DNA of 20,964 bases from Methanomicrobiales archaeon. GTDB lineage: Archaea; Halobacteriota; Methanomicrobia; Methanomicrobiales; Methanoculleaceae. The notes below the pieces were generated by a model. It searched no databases. It was not told where the DNA came from and saw only the letters and a program-made list of their open reading frames with translations. Made by a program: the position numbers and the translations under genes. Positions 8,044 through 15,456 of this stretch are shown here, in pieces. Position 1 is the stretch's first letter. Each line of letters starts with the position of its first letter. Where the stretch lies: positions 1 to 20,964 of the forward strand of contig JAAZID010000337.1 in assembly GCA_012510295.1 (NCBI GenBank), written 5' to 3'.

Positions 8044-8133
8044 GGATGTGATGCCGATTTGTGCGGGATCTTACTATGCTTCGAAGGCACCACGCCCTGG
8101 TTGGCAACCCCCCCGGAAATCAGGTTGTAATGG

Positions 8134-8142
8134 TTTATATAT
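8134..8142 (+). promoter_or_regulatory. TATA box upstream of the small-ORF/peptidase pair
   Basis: TTTATATAT here would start transcription near 8167, giving a leader of about 70 nt before the ATG at 8237. TGTAAT (8126-8131) and ATTACA (8165-8170) flank the box as a wide dyad. The leader holds a 14-codon ORF (ATG at 8189, stop at 8231-8233). Confidence 0.5.
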
Positions 8143-8221
8143 TAGATCGACTATAATCAACATAATTACACTTATCGACGATTGTATTATGCGGGTTGAA
8201 TGGCAGCAGCGTACAGCTTTA

Positions 8222-8228
8222 GAGGTGA
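8222..8228 (+). promoter_or_regulatory. Shine-Dalgarno site of the 48-residue ORF
   Basis: GAGGTGA matches seven bases of the archaeal GGAGGTGATC consensus, eight bases before the ATG at 8237. It is one of the strongest ribosome sites in the window and is the main reason to accept the short gene. Confidence 0.6.
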
Positions 8229-8236
8229 GATAAGGG

Positions 8237-8383
8237 ATGGATGAGGATGAAATGAGGGTGAAAGAAATAATGGACTGCCTGGGGGGCAGAATTAGCGATG
8301 AAATTCTTGATGAAGCGTTTCTGTTAACCAAACAGATGTGTGAAACATCTAACGAGTGTTTATTTACTCGATTCACTATATAA
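8237..8383 (+). CDS. Small acidic protein, 48 residues, unknown function
   Basis: Not recognised. The ORF runs from ATG 8237 to TAA 8381-8383 and encodes MDEDEMRVKEIMDCLGGRIS, followed by a helical acidic stretch DEILDEAFLL and an ending with two Cys. A seven-base Shine-Dalgarno match sits eight bases upstream, and the stop is five bases before the peptidase ATG at 8389, so the two genes are probably translated as a pair. The predicted protein is acidic at the N-terminus and likely alpha-helical, with no membrane segment. A small partner or inhibitor of the peptidase is a fair guess from position only. It shares the AT-rich composition of the following gene. Confidence 0.55.
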   Translation: MDEDEMRVKEIMDCLGGRISDEILDEAFLLTKQMCETSNECLFTRFTI

Positions 8384-8388
8384 CTTTT

Positions 8389-9777
8389 ATGCCGGGAATG
8401 AACGCCGGGATAAAGATTAATAATACGATTAATGATGCACTTGATGATGAATATCTTGGTTCATCGGCTATCAGCAAGTATATACTGGACTACCTATCAG
8501 AGTTGGGTGTAAAGTCCTTTTTAGTCGAGGAAAATTATATCGATAAAGATTACCTTATCGATTTTTCCAAATTCTACTCCCGATCATTTGGAGATTGTAA
8601 AAAATTCACCAAGCGGATTCATTTTTTCTCTGAAAATTTTGAGAGGCAAGAGATCGCAAATGCGCTAGAAAATGAAAATTCTGAAGCAAATACAAGAATT
8701 GAAGAATCCTACCTTGGTTTTGCAGTTGTAAGGCCAATAAAGGATAGACTCGGCAATAATATTATTGGCAGGACGCTACTGAAGCCGTATAATGAATTTG
8801 TTGATGGTTCGGAAGGTACAAAACGAATCTTACTGACTGATCAGTACGCAGTTAACATATTTGGAAAGCAGCTTGAGCTTGAAACATTACCATTCCAGAC
8901 ACAGGATCAGGCTGTTGGTGCATGTGCAACAACTGCGTGCTGGATCGCCCAGTGTGCCTTAACAAATATATTTGGAATTGAAAAGATATCACCCATTGAA
9001 ATTACTGAGATATCTGTAGCTTTTCCTGCCTTAAGCCGGAATATTCCTTCAGATGGATTAACATATCCTCAAATAAAGGCCTTTTTCAACACAGTTGGAC
9101 TTGACACAGAATTTATTGATCCCAATGTGATACGAAGTAAGCCGTATTACCGGAATACCGGTAGTGATATTGTCGCAGATATCGCTAAAGGCTATCTGAC
9201 GGACCTGAAGATCCCGATTATTGTTGGATTGAGAATAGTCGATGAAAACAACAACGTAGTGGCTATGCATGCAGCGGTAATTAGCGGCTACAGACATAAG
9301 AACGGAGTTGTTGAACGGTTATACGTTCATGACGACCAAATCGGCCCATATAGTCGGGTATTCCCTGTTCGTGATTTCCTGTCCTGGGATAATACATGGT
9401 CAAAAAAACCGGGGATAAAAGAGTTAACCGTCAATAGGTTAATTGTTCCATTATATCCAAAGATTCGACATTCATTTGCAAATATATACGCCATATTTTT
9501 GCAGCATTACAAACCTCGCCTGGAAGCAATAAGAGCGTCTCCGGGATTTGATTCCGGCGTAAGGTTTGAATTATTTATAACTGAAGTAAAGCGGTACAAA
9601 CAATTTATCCGGAAGCATTCTATCAAAGATAAAATAGCGATATTGAGTAAGCCATATCCAAGGTTTTTGTGGATAATCCGTTTACAGAGTCCAACAAAAA
9701 TATATGCCGACTTTGTTTTCGACGCAACTTCCGTTTTCACAACCGAACCGTTTGACCACATTAGATATACGACGTGA
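8389..9777 (+). CDS. Papain/C39-like cysteine peptidase, uncharacterised family
   Basis: A 462-residue protein counted from the ATG at 8389; an ATG at 8398 is also possible, and a GTG at 8356 would overlap the small ORF. Three regions are visible. The N-terminal part (1-150) ends in YLGFAVVRPI and IGRTLLKPY. The centre looks like a papain/C39 peptidase: QDQAVGACATTACWIAQ with a candidate oxyanion Gln and nucleophile Cys179 (Cys184, before Trp, is the alternative), His294 in AMHAAVISGYR, and Asp315 in VHDDQIGPYSR, in the order Cys-His-Asp expected of the fold. The C-terminal part (350-462) contains YPRFLWIIRL and FVFDATSVF. There is no signal peptide or membrane helix, so it acts in the cytoplasm. 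Composition is far more AT-rich than the flanks (18 of 60 G+C at 8581-8640 against 42 of 60 at 2041-2100), implying transfer. Confidence 0.7.
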   Translation: MPGMNAGIKINNTINDALDDEYLGSSAISKYILDYLSELGVKSFLVEENYIDKDYLIDFSKFYSRSFGDCKKFTKRIHFFSENFERQEIANALENENSEANTRIEESYLGFAVVRPIKDRLGNNIIGRTLLKPYNEFVDGSEGTKRILLTDQYAVNIFGKQLELETLPFQTQDQAVGACATTACWIAQCALTNIFGIEKISPIEITEISVAFPALSRNIPSDGLTYPQIKAFFNTVGLDTEFIDPNVIRSKPYYRNTGSDIVADIAKGYLTDLKIPIIVGLRIVDENNNVVAMHAAVISGYRHKNGVVERLYVHDDQIGPYSRVFPVRDFLSWDNTWSKKPGIKELTVNRLIVPLYPKIRHSFANIYAIFLQHYKPRLEAIRASPGFDSGVRFELFITEVKRYKQFIRKHSIKDKIAILSKPYPRFLWIIRLQSPTKIYADFVFDATSVFTTEPFDHIRYTT

Positions 9778-9929
9778 ACCACCCGGGCTGAAGGGGGTAA
9801 ATAGAATACACATACGGCAACATACACGAACATCTCTTCTCTCTACCAGTAGCGGCGGCCCGCCACGGAAGGCCCTGTCGGCGCCGGCAGATGCCTCGTC
9901 CCCGCACCGGTAACGAGGAGACCACCTGC

Positions 9930-9936
9930 AAAAAAA
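9930..9936 (-). terminator. T-run terminator after the RPA operon
   Basis: Seven A on the plus strand give a T7 run on the minus strand about 26 bp past the RPA-family stop at 9962. The remainder of 9778-9961 shows no gene. Confidence 0.5.
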
Positions 9937-9961
9937 GGGTTTTCGGAGGTAGAGCGTGTCT

Positions 9962-10528
9962 CTACATCTGCACCTGGGAGAGTGCATCGTAGACGATCTT
10001 TCTGTAGACCTCGGGTTGCGTCCCGTACTCCTCCTGGGCCTTCCGTGAGTCCCCGGTGGTGCCGAGGGCGTCCAGGCGGTCCAGGGTCTCGCGTGCGGTA
10101 TCCAGCACCCAGAGGTCGCGGGTCTCGCGGTCCACAACCGTTATCGACTCCGCGTTGACCGAGACCAGACAGTTCCCCTCCTGGGTAACAAAGAGGTTTG
10201 GTTTGCCGACGACGGCGACGAATGCCGGTGCTTCGATCCGGGCGAGCTGTTGCATCGCCTCCGGCCGGTAGGATCCTGCCATGATGAAGAATGTGCCCGT
10301 AGGGTCGATCACCCTTCCGCGGTAGAAGATGTTCTGGTCGCCCTGCCGCTGCTTCTCAGTGAGGGTTCCCACGACGAAGATACGGTTGCTCCTGATACCG
10401 GTCGGGAAGATGACGTAGTTCGGGCTCTTCTCGTCATCGCCCTCCTTGAACTGGTAGCGCGTCTCACGGAACTCTGAAGCAAAGATCCGGCGCGCCGGTT
10501 CTCGTTCGAACGTAGCCTGAGGTCTCAT
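9962..10528 (-). CDS. RPA family protein (RPA-associated OB-fold protein, COG3390 type)
   Basis: A 188-residue companion of the archaeal single-strand DNA binding protein. The N-terminus (REPARRIFASEFRET) leads into an OB fold at about 45-125 with IFVVGTLTEK, FYRGRVIDPTGTFFIMAG and FVAVVGKPN; the last third is charged and helical. Proteins of this family are encoded beside RPA in euryarchaea and were described as subunits of, or partners to, the RPA complex in replication and repair. The start ATG overlaps the stop of the upstream RPA gene by four bases, so the two are made together. The OB pattern and the context are strong; the precise role is less certain. Confidence 0.87.
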   Translation of the reverse strand: MRPQATFEREPARRIFASEFRETRYQFKEGDDEKSPNYVIFPTGIRSNRIFVVGTLTEKQRQGDQNIFYRGRVIDPTGTFFIMAGSYRPEAMQQLARIEAPAFVAVVGKPNLFVTQEGNCLVSVNAESITVVDRETRDLWVLDTARETLDRLDALGTTGDSRKAQEEYGTQPEVYRKIVYDALSQVQM

Positions 10529-11751
10529 GCTACCTCACCTCCGGCACGGTTCAACAGTGCAGCCAGTTCTTCGGGCTTGAACGTGACCGGAGCACAGGAA
10601 TCGACGAGCATCCTGCCGGCGAACTCGCCACCGCTACAGGTGTAGTAACGTCCGAGCACTGCGTTTCTGACGCGGTAGAAGATCTCATCCATACCGATCG
10701 GGTTAGACTCTGCTATCGATATGGCCTCATCGAGCGTGATCCCGGTGAGCTTCTCGACGAGGTCGCGCTGCATCAGGATGTTTCGAGCGCGCTCTCCATC
10801 GTCCAGGACTCCCTTCAGGCGGAGGTCGTACCGGAAGTTCGACTGGATCTCATGCACCGGGCAGTAGTTCTGCCGGGATAGGCTCCGGTTGCACCCCTCG
10901 ACGGGGCAGCGCTTGATCAGACCTGACCCGGGAGCGACGTGGATTAAAGCGCCCTGGATCTCGGTCTCGTTACGCCCGACCTCGATATCACCCTCATCTG
11001 CGATGTACATGGCGGTGTTCAGGGTGAGGGAGAGTCTGCCGTTGTACTCGTCGACGGTGGCGTAGTAGATGTTGTAGACGCCATCAAGCTCCAGTTTCTC
11101 CTTGCCCTCTTCCTTCCAGATGACGAACTTGATGGTGCCGCTCTCATCCCCGAGCAGTCCGGTCTGGAGCATCCGATCGCTGAGGACATCCCAGTCCTGG
11201 ATGACCTTGGCGCGCACGCTTCCCACCCCGGGTGCGAGCTCCGCAGACGGTGTGATCGAAGGGAGGAGCGGGACGTCCTTCTCCATCTGCGATATGGTGG
11301 TGCCCGAGTGGATCTTCATGTTCGGTGAGCCCTTGTACTCATCGACGACCGCTGACTCGATCCGGTACCAGTGGCCGTACTCCATAGCGGGAGCGTTTGC
11401 GCGACTCCAGACGACGAATCGCATGGCACCGCTCGAATCTGCGATGATCCCGTTCTGCGCGATCGAGGGGGATATCGATGGGGTCAGGGAGACGATCTTT
11501 CCCTCGATAGTCACCCATTCGCCGGGCGCGATCTCGTTTATCGGGCGGAGGTCAGAGGATGAGCTCACGAGGTTCGGGAGGTTGTGTTCCCGGGCGAGGT
11601 CACCCGTCACCGTCCGCTCGGCCTCGGCGACGTTGACACCGAACTCCTCGACGAGGCGGCGGAGGCGTGACTCGATCTTCTGGCGATCAGGCTGTGCGCC
11701 ACTTGATTCTAGTTTCCTGGAGATTCTCTCTGTTACATCTGATAGATTCAT
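10525..11751 (-). CDS. rpa: Replication factor A, single-stranded DNA-binding protein with zinc finger
   Basis: Coats single-stranded DNA in replication, recombination and repair. The 408-residue protein has an N-terminal helical segment (1-60), an OB fold at about 72-165 (WVTIEGKIVSLTPS, GAMRFVVWS), a second at about 175-265 (VRAKVIQDWDVLS, GTIKFVIWKEEG), and a zinc finger at about 280-298 (CPVEGCNRSLSRQNYCPVH) inside a third OB-like C-terminal domain. Two-OB-plus-zinc forms are common in methanogens. I set the start at the ATG 11751, one codon inside a GTG, because GGAGAT lies seven bases before it. A TATA-like CTTAATAC near 11787-11795 would give a short leader. Confidence 0.93.
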   Translation of the reverse strand: MNLSDVTERISRKLESSGAQPDRQKIESRLRRLVEEFGVNVAEAERTVTGDLAREHNLPNLVSSSSDLRPINEIAPGEWVTIEGKIVSLTPSISPSIAQNGIIADSSGAMRFVVWSRANAPAMEYGHWYRIESAVVDEYKGSPNMKIHSGTTISQMEKDVPLLPSITPSAELAPGVGSVRAKVIQDWDVLSDRMLQTGLLGDESGTIKFVIWKEEGKEKLELDGVYNIYYATVDEYNGRLSLTLNTAMYIADEGDIEVGRNETEIQGALIHVAPGSGLIKRCPVEGCNRSLSRQNYCPVHEIQSNFRYDLRLKGVLDDGERARNILMQRDLVEKLTGITLDEAISIAESNPIGMDEIFYRVRNAVLGRYYTCSGGEFAGRMLVDSCAPVTFKPEELAALLNRAGGEVA

Positions 11752-12265
11752 CACTTACATCTCCAATCTGTAGTTTACCTCCTGAGGGTATTAAGGATCG
11801 GAGTGCGGGGTGAAAGTGAACGGGTGTGATCGGATGCCCGAGGAGATGCGGTATGTGACCTGTTTGGCTATAACGCAACACATACGCGACGGGACTGCCG
11901 GTATTGCGTGTATGACCCGGAGGGAGCCTGTGCCGGGTCGGACCTCCTCACACCGAACAGGAGCGGTCAGATGCGCTCTTTGAACCCTGCGACCGGGCTT
12001 GGAGTCTCTGCGCGCCTGCCCGCCTCACCGGTGCAGATTTATCATATATTTCATAGAAAGTCCCATCCCTCACGAAGAATGCGCAAAAGCCCTTCCTCTG
12101 CTGCCCATCATGCGTTCTCGTGCAGGATCAGAGATCACTTCCACGCGCCCTTAAAATCAGGTAAAACCTCTCTTCCGCCCGCTATTTTTGGGCACTGCCG
12201 CCCCACTGTTGCATACGCGACCACTCCTCCAATATATATATAGTGGTAGGGACAACATCAGATGT
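11752..12265. other. Gene-free stretch between rpa and the DUF1858 gene
   Basis: Holds the divergent promoters of the two flanking genes. AT-rich TATA-like sequences occur at about 12036-12050 and 12232-12242. ORFs through here have low-complexity Ser/Pro/Arg-rich translations and no ribosome site, so I call none. GCCC and GGGC flanking an AT-rich loop (12177-12193) could form a small hairpin. No repeat, tRNA or mobile element was recognised. Confidence 0.5.
12232..12242 (+). promoter_or_regulatory. TATA box of the DUF1858 gene
   Basis: ATATATATATA is centred about 29 bp before the ATG at 12266, the spacing of a leaderless archaeal gene. This fixes the start and excludes the longer frame beginning at 12188. 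Confidence 0.7.
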
Positions 12266-12460
12266 ATGGCATTGAATGCGGACAGTACAATCGCGGAACT
12301 CCTCAGAGAAAAGCCTGAATCAGCGCAGATACTCTTCCGGTTCGGGATGGGTTGTCTCGGCTGTGCCATCGCAAACAGCGAGACGATCCGGGAGGCCGCC
12401 CAGGTACACGGCATCCCCCTCGCAGAGATGCTCTCTGCTCTCGGCATCGCCGAGGCCTGA
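12266..12460 (+). CDS. DUF1858 (hybrid-cluster-protein-associated redox disulfide) small protein
   Basis: A 64-residue protein made only of the DUF1858 domain: TIAELLREKPESAQILFRFG followed by GMGCLGCA, with Cys30 and Cys33 forming a CxxC pair, then a helix rich in Ala and Leu. Related domains occur beside hybrid-cluster proteins and other anaerobic redox enzymes and are thought to carry a redox-active disulfide or bind a metal; no exact partner is known. The message appears leaderless. It converges on cbiZ with nine bases between the genes and no evident terminator, so read-through could produce overlapping RNAs. Confidence 0.88.
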   Translation: MALNADSTIAELLREKPESAQILFRFGMGCLGCAIANSETIREAAQVHGIPLAEMLSALGIAEA

Positions 12461-12469
12461 AGAATCGAA

Positions 12470-13357
12470 TCAGAGTGTATCCCTGAGGCGCTTGAGCTCA
12501 GCGAGGGCAGCCTCAGGGTTTCTTTTTACGTAGTCTGCCACTCCCGGGACATGCAGGAGTGTGCATCCGGCGCAGCCCCAGACCCTGCCGCCGCTTGAAC
12601 TCTCGACCCACTCCCCGAGTTCCTCGTCGGCGCAGGGGTAATACGGACAGTAACAGTAATCGCAGCGCTGCCCCGGGAAGTGACAGGGGTAGTAGGGGCA
12701 CTCCTCTTTCTGCCACTCCACCCAGTGGTCCCCGCCGTAGCGGCTGTATATGAAGAACGACGGCTCGCTCCGGAAAACCCGCTCCTGTTGCCGGGCGAGA
12801 GCCTCCGGTATGCCGTGGAGGATGGCCGCATGGACCCGTCTGCCGGCCTCCGTCAGGGTTCCGGCGTAGGTATGTGTGCCGGCCACCCCCCCGCACTCGC
12901 ATGCGACGGCGACCGCGTCGGTGGTGGTGCCGGGAAAATCGTACCCGAGGTCGTGGAGCGCCTGGGTCTTTGCCCCGGTCGCCGTTATGATCATCTCAAG
13001 GAGTGCGGCATCGCTCATCTCCTCCCGACTGTGGACGATGATGTTGATGGTGTGTGGGGTGGGGGGAGGCGCCGTCGGGTTCGTCACGCCTGCCGTTATG
13101 AAGACCGTTATGAAGTCATACTGGAGCACACAGAGATGGAGCATATCGACGGCGGTCAGGAGGGCGAAACATTCCCTTGAGAGTCCGTGCCGGGCGATGA
13201 GGAGGTCGATGTAGCGCGCCGGGTCGCTATCGAAGTCGTGCGGCACCGTGCTGCTGAGTATAGTTGTTACATCGGCGATGCCCCCGTGCACGCCGGTGCT
13301 GACCGCCCTGAACCGGCCGCGGATGAAAAGAGTGTTGTCCCGGATGAAATACTTCAT
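12470..13357 (-). CDS. cbiZ: Adenosylcobinamide amidohydrolase CbiZ fused to a Cys-rich small domain
   Basis: Removes the aminopropanol side chain from adenosylcobinamide to give adenosylcobyric acid, which lets archaea salvage incomplete corrinoids. Residues 1 to about 205 are the CbiZ domain, with RAVSTGVHGGI, a central FITAGVTNPTAPP loop and TTTDAVAVAC. The last 80 residues are a Cys-rich domain with repeated CPYYPC units (ECPYYPCHFPGQRCDYCYC, CPYYPCADEE) and WGCAGCTLLH, probably a zinc or iron-sulfur site; this domain also occurs alone and fused to cobalamin genes in methanogens. The 295-residue fusion is a known architecture. The start overlaps the upstream glycyl-radical-like gene by four bases (ATGA), so the pair is one operon. 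Confidence 0.93.
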   Translation of the reverse strand: MKYFIRDNTLFIRGRFRAVSTGVHGGIADVTTILSSTVPHDFDSDPARYIDLLIARHGLSRECFALLTAVDMLHLCVLQYDFITVFITAGVTNPTAPPPTPHTINIIVHSREEMSDAALLEMIITATGAKTQALHDLGYDFPGTTTDAVAVACECGGVAGTHTYAGTLTEAGRRVHAAILHGIPEALARQQERVFRSEPSFFIYSRYGGDHWVEWQKEECPYYPCHFPGQRCDYCYCPYYPCADEELGEWVESSSGGRVWGCAGCTLLHVPGVADYVKRNPEAALAELKRLRDTL

Positions 13358-13716
13358 ACGACGGAGTAGCGGACCCGGTCTTTTAGTTCCTGTTGTTTCC
13401 CGGCGTTCCAGCCCGCGACATCCTGGAGGTACCCGGTCACCCTGCTGATCTGCACGACGTCATGGCTCCCGCACTCCGGGCAGACGGCCTGACCACAGAG
13501 TGGGCAGTACTCGATACTCTCGACGATGGAGTGGTGGCAGTCGCAGTGGTCGAGCGGGCACATGATCTCAAGCGTCGTCTCGCCGCAGTGAGGGCAGGGG
13601 GTCTCGTCCACGACGAAGTGACATGTGTGACACTTGTACCGCCGCTCCTCCTCCGGGATCTCGTCGAGACTCCGGTATCTCTCTGCAAGTTGCAGTTGTT
13701 CAGGGCTCCAGTTCAT
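13354..13716 (-). CDS. Small zinc-ribbon protein with NrdD-like glycyl-radical tail
   Basis: A 120-residue protein. Residues 25-82 hold eleven Cys in pairs (CHTC, CPHC, CPLDHCDC, CPLC, CPEC), so at least two zinc ribbons. Residues 79-120 look like the C-terminus of anaerobic ribonucleoside-triphosphate reductase: CPECG, then RVTGYL with Gly95 at the radical position, then WNAGKQQELKDRVRY. E. coli NrdD has the same order, a four-Cys zinc site and RVxGYL before a FNAGK stretch. Here the barrel that holds the active site is absent, so this cannot reduce nucleotides alone. It may be a free radical-carrying subunit or a retired fragment used as a regulator. A TATA box 26 bp upstream supports the ATG at 13716. 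Confidence 0.8.
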   Translation of the reverse strand: MNWSPEQLQLAERYRSLDEIPEEERRYKCHTCHFVVDETPCPHCGETTLEIMCPLDHCDCHHSIVESIEYCPLCGQAVCPECGSHDVVQISRVTGYLQDVAGWNAGKQQELKDRVRYSVV

Positions 13717-13736
13717 GGTACCAGTCTTTTGCAGGA

Positions 13737-13747
13737 AAATATATAAT
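13737..13747 (-). promoter_or_regulatory. TATA box of the glycyl-radical-like gene/cbiZ operon
   Basis: The minus strand reads TTATATATTTT, centred 26 bp before the ATG at 13716. This marks a fresh promoter, so the operon is not simply read through from pyrF, which ends 114 bp upstream. Confidence 0.7.
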
Positions 13748-13830
13748 CCTTGAGATGCGGGAAGACCCGCATCCGCCTCAGATCACTCATAGGGTTCGTC
13801 ATATCAGAAAAGATCGGATCGAAGATCTCA

Positions 13831-14466
13831 TCATTGGCGGATGCGGGAGAGGAGCCTCGCCCCGGCAGCCGGATCCTCCGCCTCGTATATGCTCCTGCCG
13901 ACGATTATACCATCGACCAGACGGGCCACAGCATCGGGGTCGCCGCCCTGAGCCCCGACGCCGGGGGAGTAGATCGTCCTCGCACCGACGATCTCCCGGA
14001 GCTTGCTGATCCGGTCCGGCCGGGTTGCGGGAGCGATGATGCCGTCAGCCCGGACAGTGACGGCGAGCGCCGCCAGACGTTCGGCCACGCCCCCGTGGAA
14101 GAACTCCGTCGCCCCGGGATGGCTCATCTCCGCGACGATGTAGGCGGCTCCGTCGTGGTTATGCGCCACCTCGACGCAGGCCCGCGCTGCATCTGCCCCC
14201 ACGAACCCGTGGGCGATGATGGCGTCAAACCCGGCCGAGAAGACCGCTTCAGCGATGAGGCGGTTGGTGTTTCGAATATCGGCGACCTTGAAGTCGGCTA
14301 TGAGCGGGAGGCCGATCTCAGCGAGGTCGTCGGCGATGGAGAGGCCCGTCGAGAGGACGAGCGGGTAGCCGACCTTGATCGCGTCGATGTAGGGTGCACA
14401 GGCCTCTGCGACCCGCGTTGCCTCCTTTCGGTCGAGGAGATCGAGGGCGAGAATGAGTTCGGTCAT
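13831..14466 (-). CDS. pyrF: Orotidine 5'-phosphate decarboxylase
   Basis: Last step of UMP synthesis: decarboxylates OMP. The 211-residue TIM barrel has ILALDLLD at the first strand, the catalytic DFKVADI (Asp58, Lys60, Asp63), AHGFVGADAA, a SHPGA loop that closes over the phosphate, ATRPDRI, YSPGVGAQGGDP and IIVGRSIYEAEDP. The ATG at 14466 overlaps the deoxyhypusine synthase stop (ATGA); the longer frame to 14568 runs back over that gene and is not credible. It is the second gene of a two-gene operon, with no functional link to its partner beyond co-transcription. Confidence 0.97.
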   Translation of the reverse strand: MTELILALDLLDRKEATRVAEACAPYIDAIKVGYPLVLSTGLSIADDLAEIGLPLIADFKVADIRNTNRLIAEAVFSAGFDAIIAHGFVGADAARACVEVAHNHDGAAYIVAEMSHPGATEFFHGGVAERLAALAVTVRADGIIAPATRPDRISKLREIVGARTIYSPGVGAQGGDPDAVARLVDGIIVGRSIYEAEDPAAGARLLSRIRQ

Positions 14467-15398
14467 CCTTCCAGCCTCTCGAGGGTTGCGGCAACGAGCA
14501 TCGGGAGGTTGATGGTTGCATCCCCATACACCGTCACCGCCCGGGCTTCCCCGGTGAGTTTGCCCCACGACCGCGCCTCATCGAGCGTCGCGCCCGAGAG
14601 TCCGCCGAGGTCCGGCCGGTCGCCGGTGAGCTGCACCGCGTAGTCAAACCCGCTCTCGGTCATCAGCTTGCTCTGGAGTATGTAGTTCTTCGGGACACCC
14701 CCGCCCACGAAGACCGCCCCGGCCCGCTCCGCCTCAAAGCACCGGTCGAGGAGCTCGTGCATATCCTCAAAAGCGCTGACGACGACCCTGTTCATCTGGG
14801 AGAACATCCAGTACTGGAGCCCTATCATCGAATCCTGGATGGCCGGGCAGTATATCGGCACACCGGCCCTCGTCGCTTCGGCCAGGATCCCGACATCAAG
14901 TCTCTCTCCGATCCGGTTGAGGAGTTCGGATATCGAGACCGTTGAATCGCCCGGGAGCGTCGAGAAGGCATCCTGCATGAACTCCTCGAACCTGATGAAC
15001 GCCTCGTTCGGGAGGAAGATATCGTATATCCGGTTGACCCCCTCCTCGCAGAGCTCGGCATCCGAGAGATCAGACGTTCCGTGGTAGTGGTGGCAGCCGA
15101 CCGCCTCGATGATGTCATGGGTGAGGTTTGCCCCGGTCGATACCAGGATATCGATGTGCCCCCGCCCGATGAGGTCGGCCACGATCCCCCCCATCCCGCC
15201 GGGCACCATGGCGCCCGAGAGACCGAAGAACTTCAGCGTCGCTTCATCGCGGAGCATCCGCTCATAGATGTTGACCGCCTGCCACAGGGATCCCCCGTTG
15301 TAGGCTCCCGCTTTCCCGAGTTCATCGACGAGTTCGCCGACCGTCATACCGGGGCGCACCCGCGCCTGTTGTACTGCATCCCCATACTCAAAGGTCAT
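14463..15398 (-). CDS. dys: Deoxyhypusine synthase
   Basis: Uses NAD and spermidine to attach the aminobutyl group to a lysine of aIF5A, the first step of hypusine formation. The 311-residue protein has FFGLSGAMVPGGMGG and LVSTGANLTHD (NAD binding), HYHGTSDLSD, PIYCPAIQDSMIG, and GGGVPKNYI with Lys237 at the position of the enzyme-intermediate lysine; near the end EARSWGKL and ATINLPML follow. Length and motifs agree with archaeal enzymes. It is first in the operon with pyrF. A perfect 16-bp palindrome lies 59-74 bp upstream of its ATG. Confidence 0.96.
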   Translation of the reverse strand: MTFEYGDAVQQARVRPGMTVGELVDELGKAGAYNGGSLWQAVNIYERMLRDEATLKFFGLSGAMVPGGMGGIVADLIGRGHIDILVSTGANLTHDIIEAVGCHHYHGTSDLSDAELCEEGVNRIYDIFLPNEAFIRFEEFMQDAFSTLPGDSTVSISELLNRIGERLDVGILAEATRAGVPIYCPAIQDSMIGLQYWMFSQMNRVVVSAFEDMHELLDRCFEAERAGAVFVGGGVPKNYILQSKLMTESGFDYAVQLTGDRPDLGGLSGATLDEARSWGKLTGEARAVTVYGDATINLPMLVAATLERLEG

Positions 15399-15456
15399 GA
15401 TTCTGTAACACCAGTTTCAGGGAGATATTGGCGCCCATACACACTTAACACCTTGT

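Noticed and set aside
8048..8233. 61-codon frame between the recombinase-like gene and the small acidic gene
   Set aside because: It runs across the TATA box at 8134-8142, has no ribosome site at its start, and its translation shows no pattern. Only its last 14 codons could be a short leader ORF.
12231..12242. AT dinucleotide run as a microsatellite
   Set aside because: It is better explained as the TATA box of a leaderless gene starting at 12266.
12079..12243. Short frame downstream of a TATA-like sequence near 12040
   Set aside because: Its stop falls in the TATA box of the DUF1858 gene, and the translation is Ser/Pro/His-rich with no resemblance to a protein; promoter-like AT-rich sequence alone is weak support.
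14467..14568. Longer N-terminus of pyrF
   Set aside because: It would overlap the end of deoxyhypusine synthase by about 100 bp; the ATGA overlap at 14463-14466 and the family N-terminus fit the shorter form.
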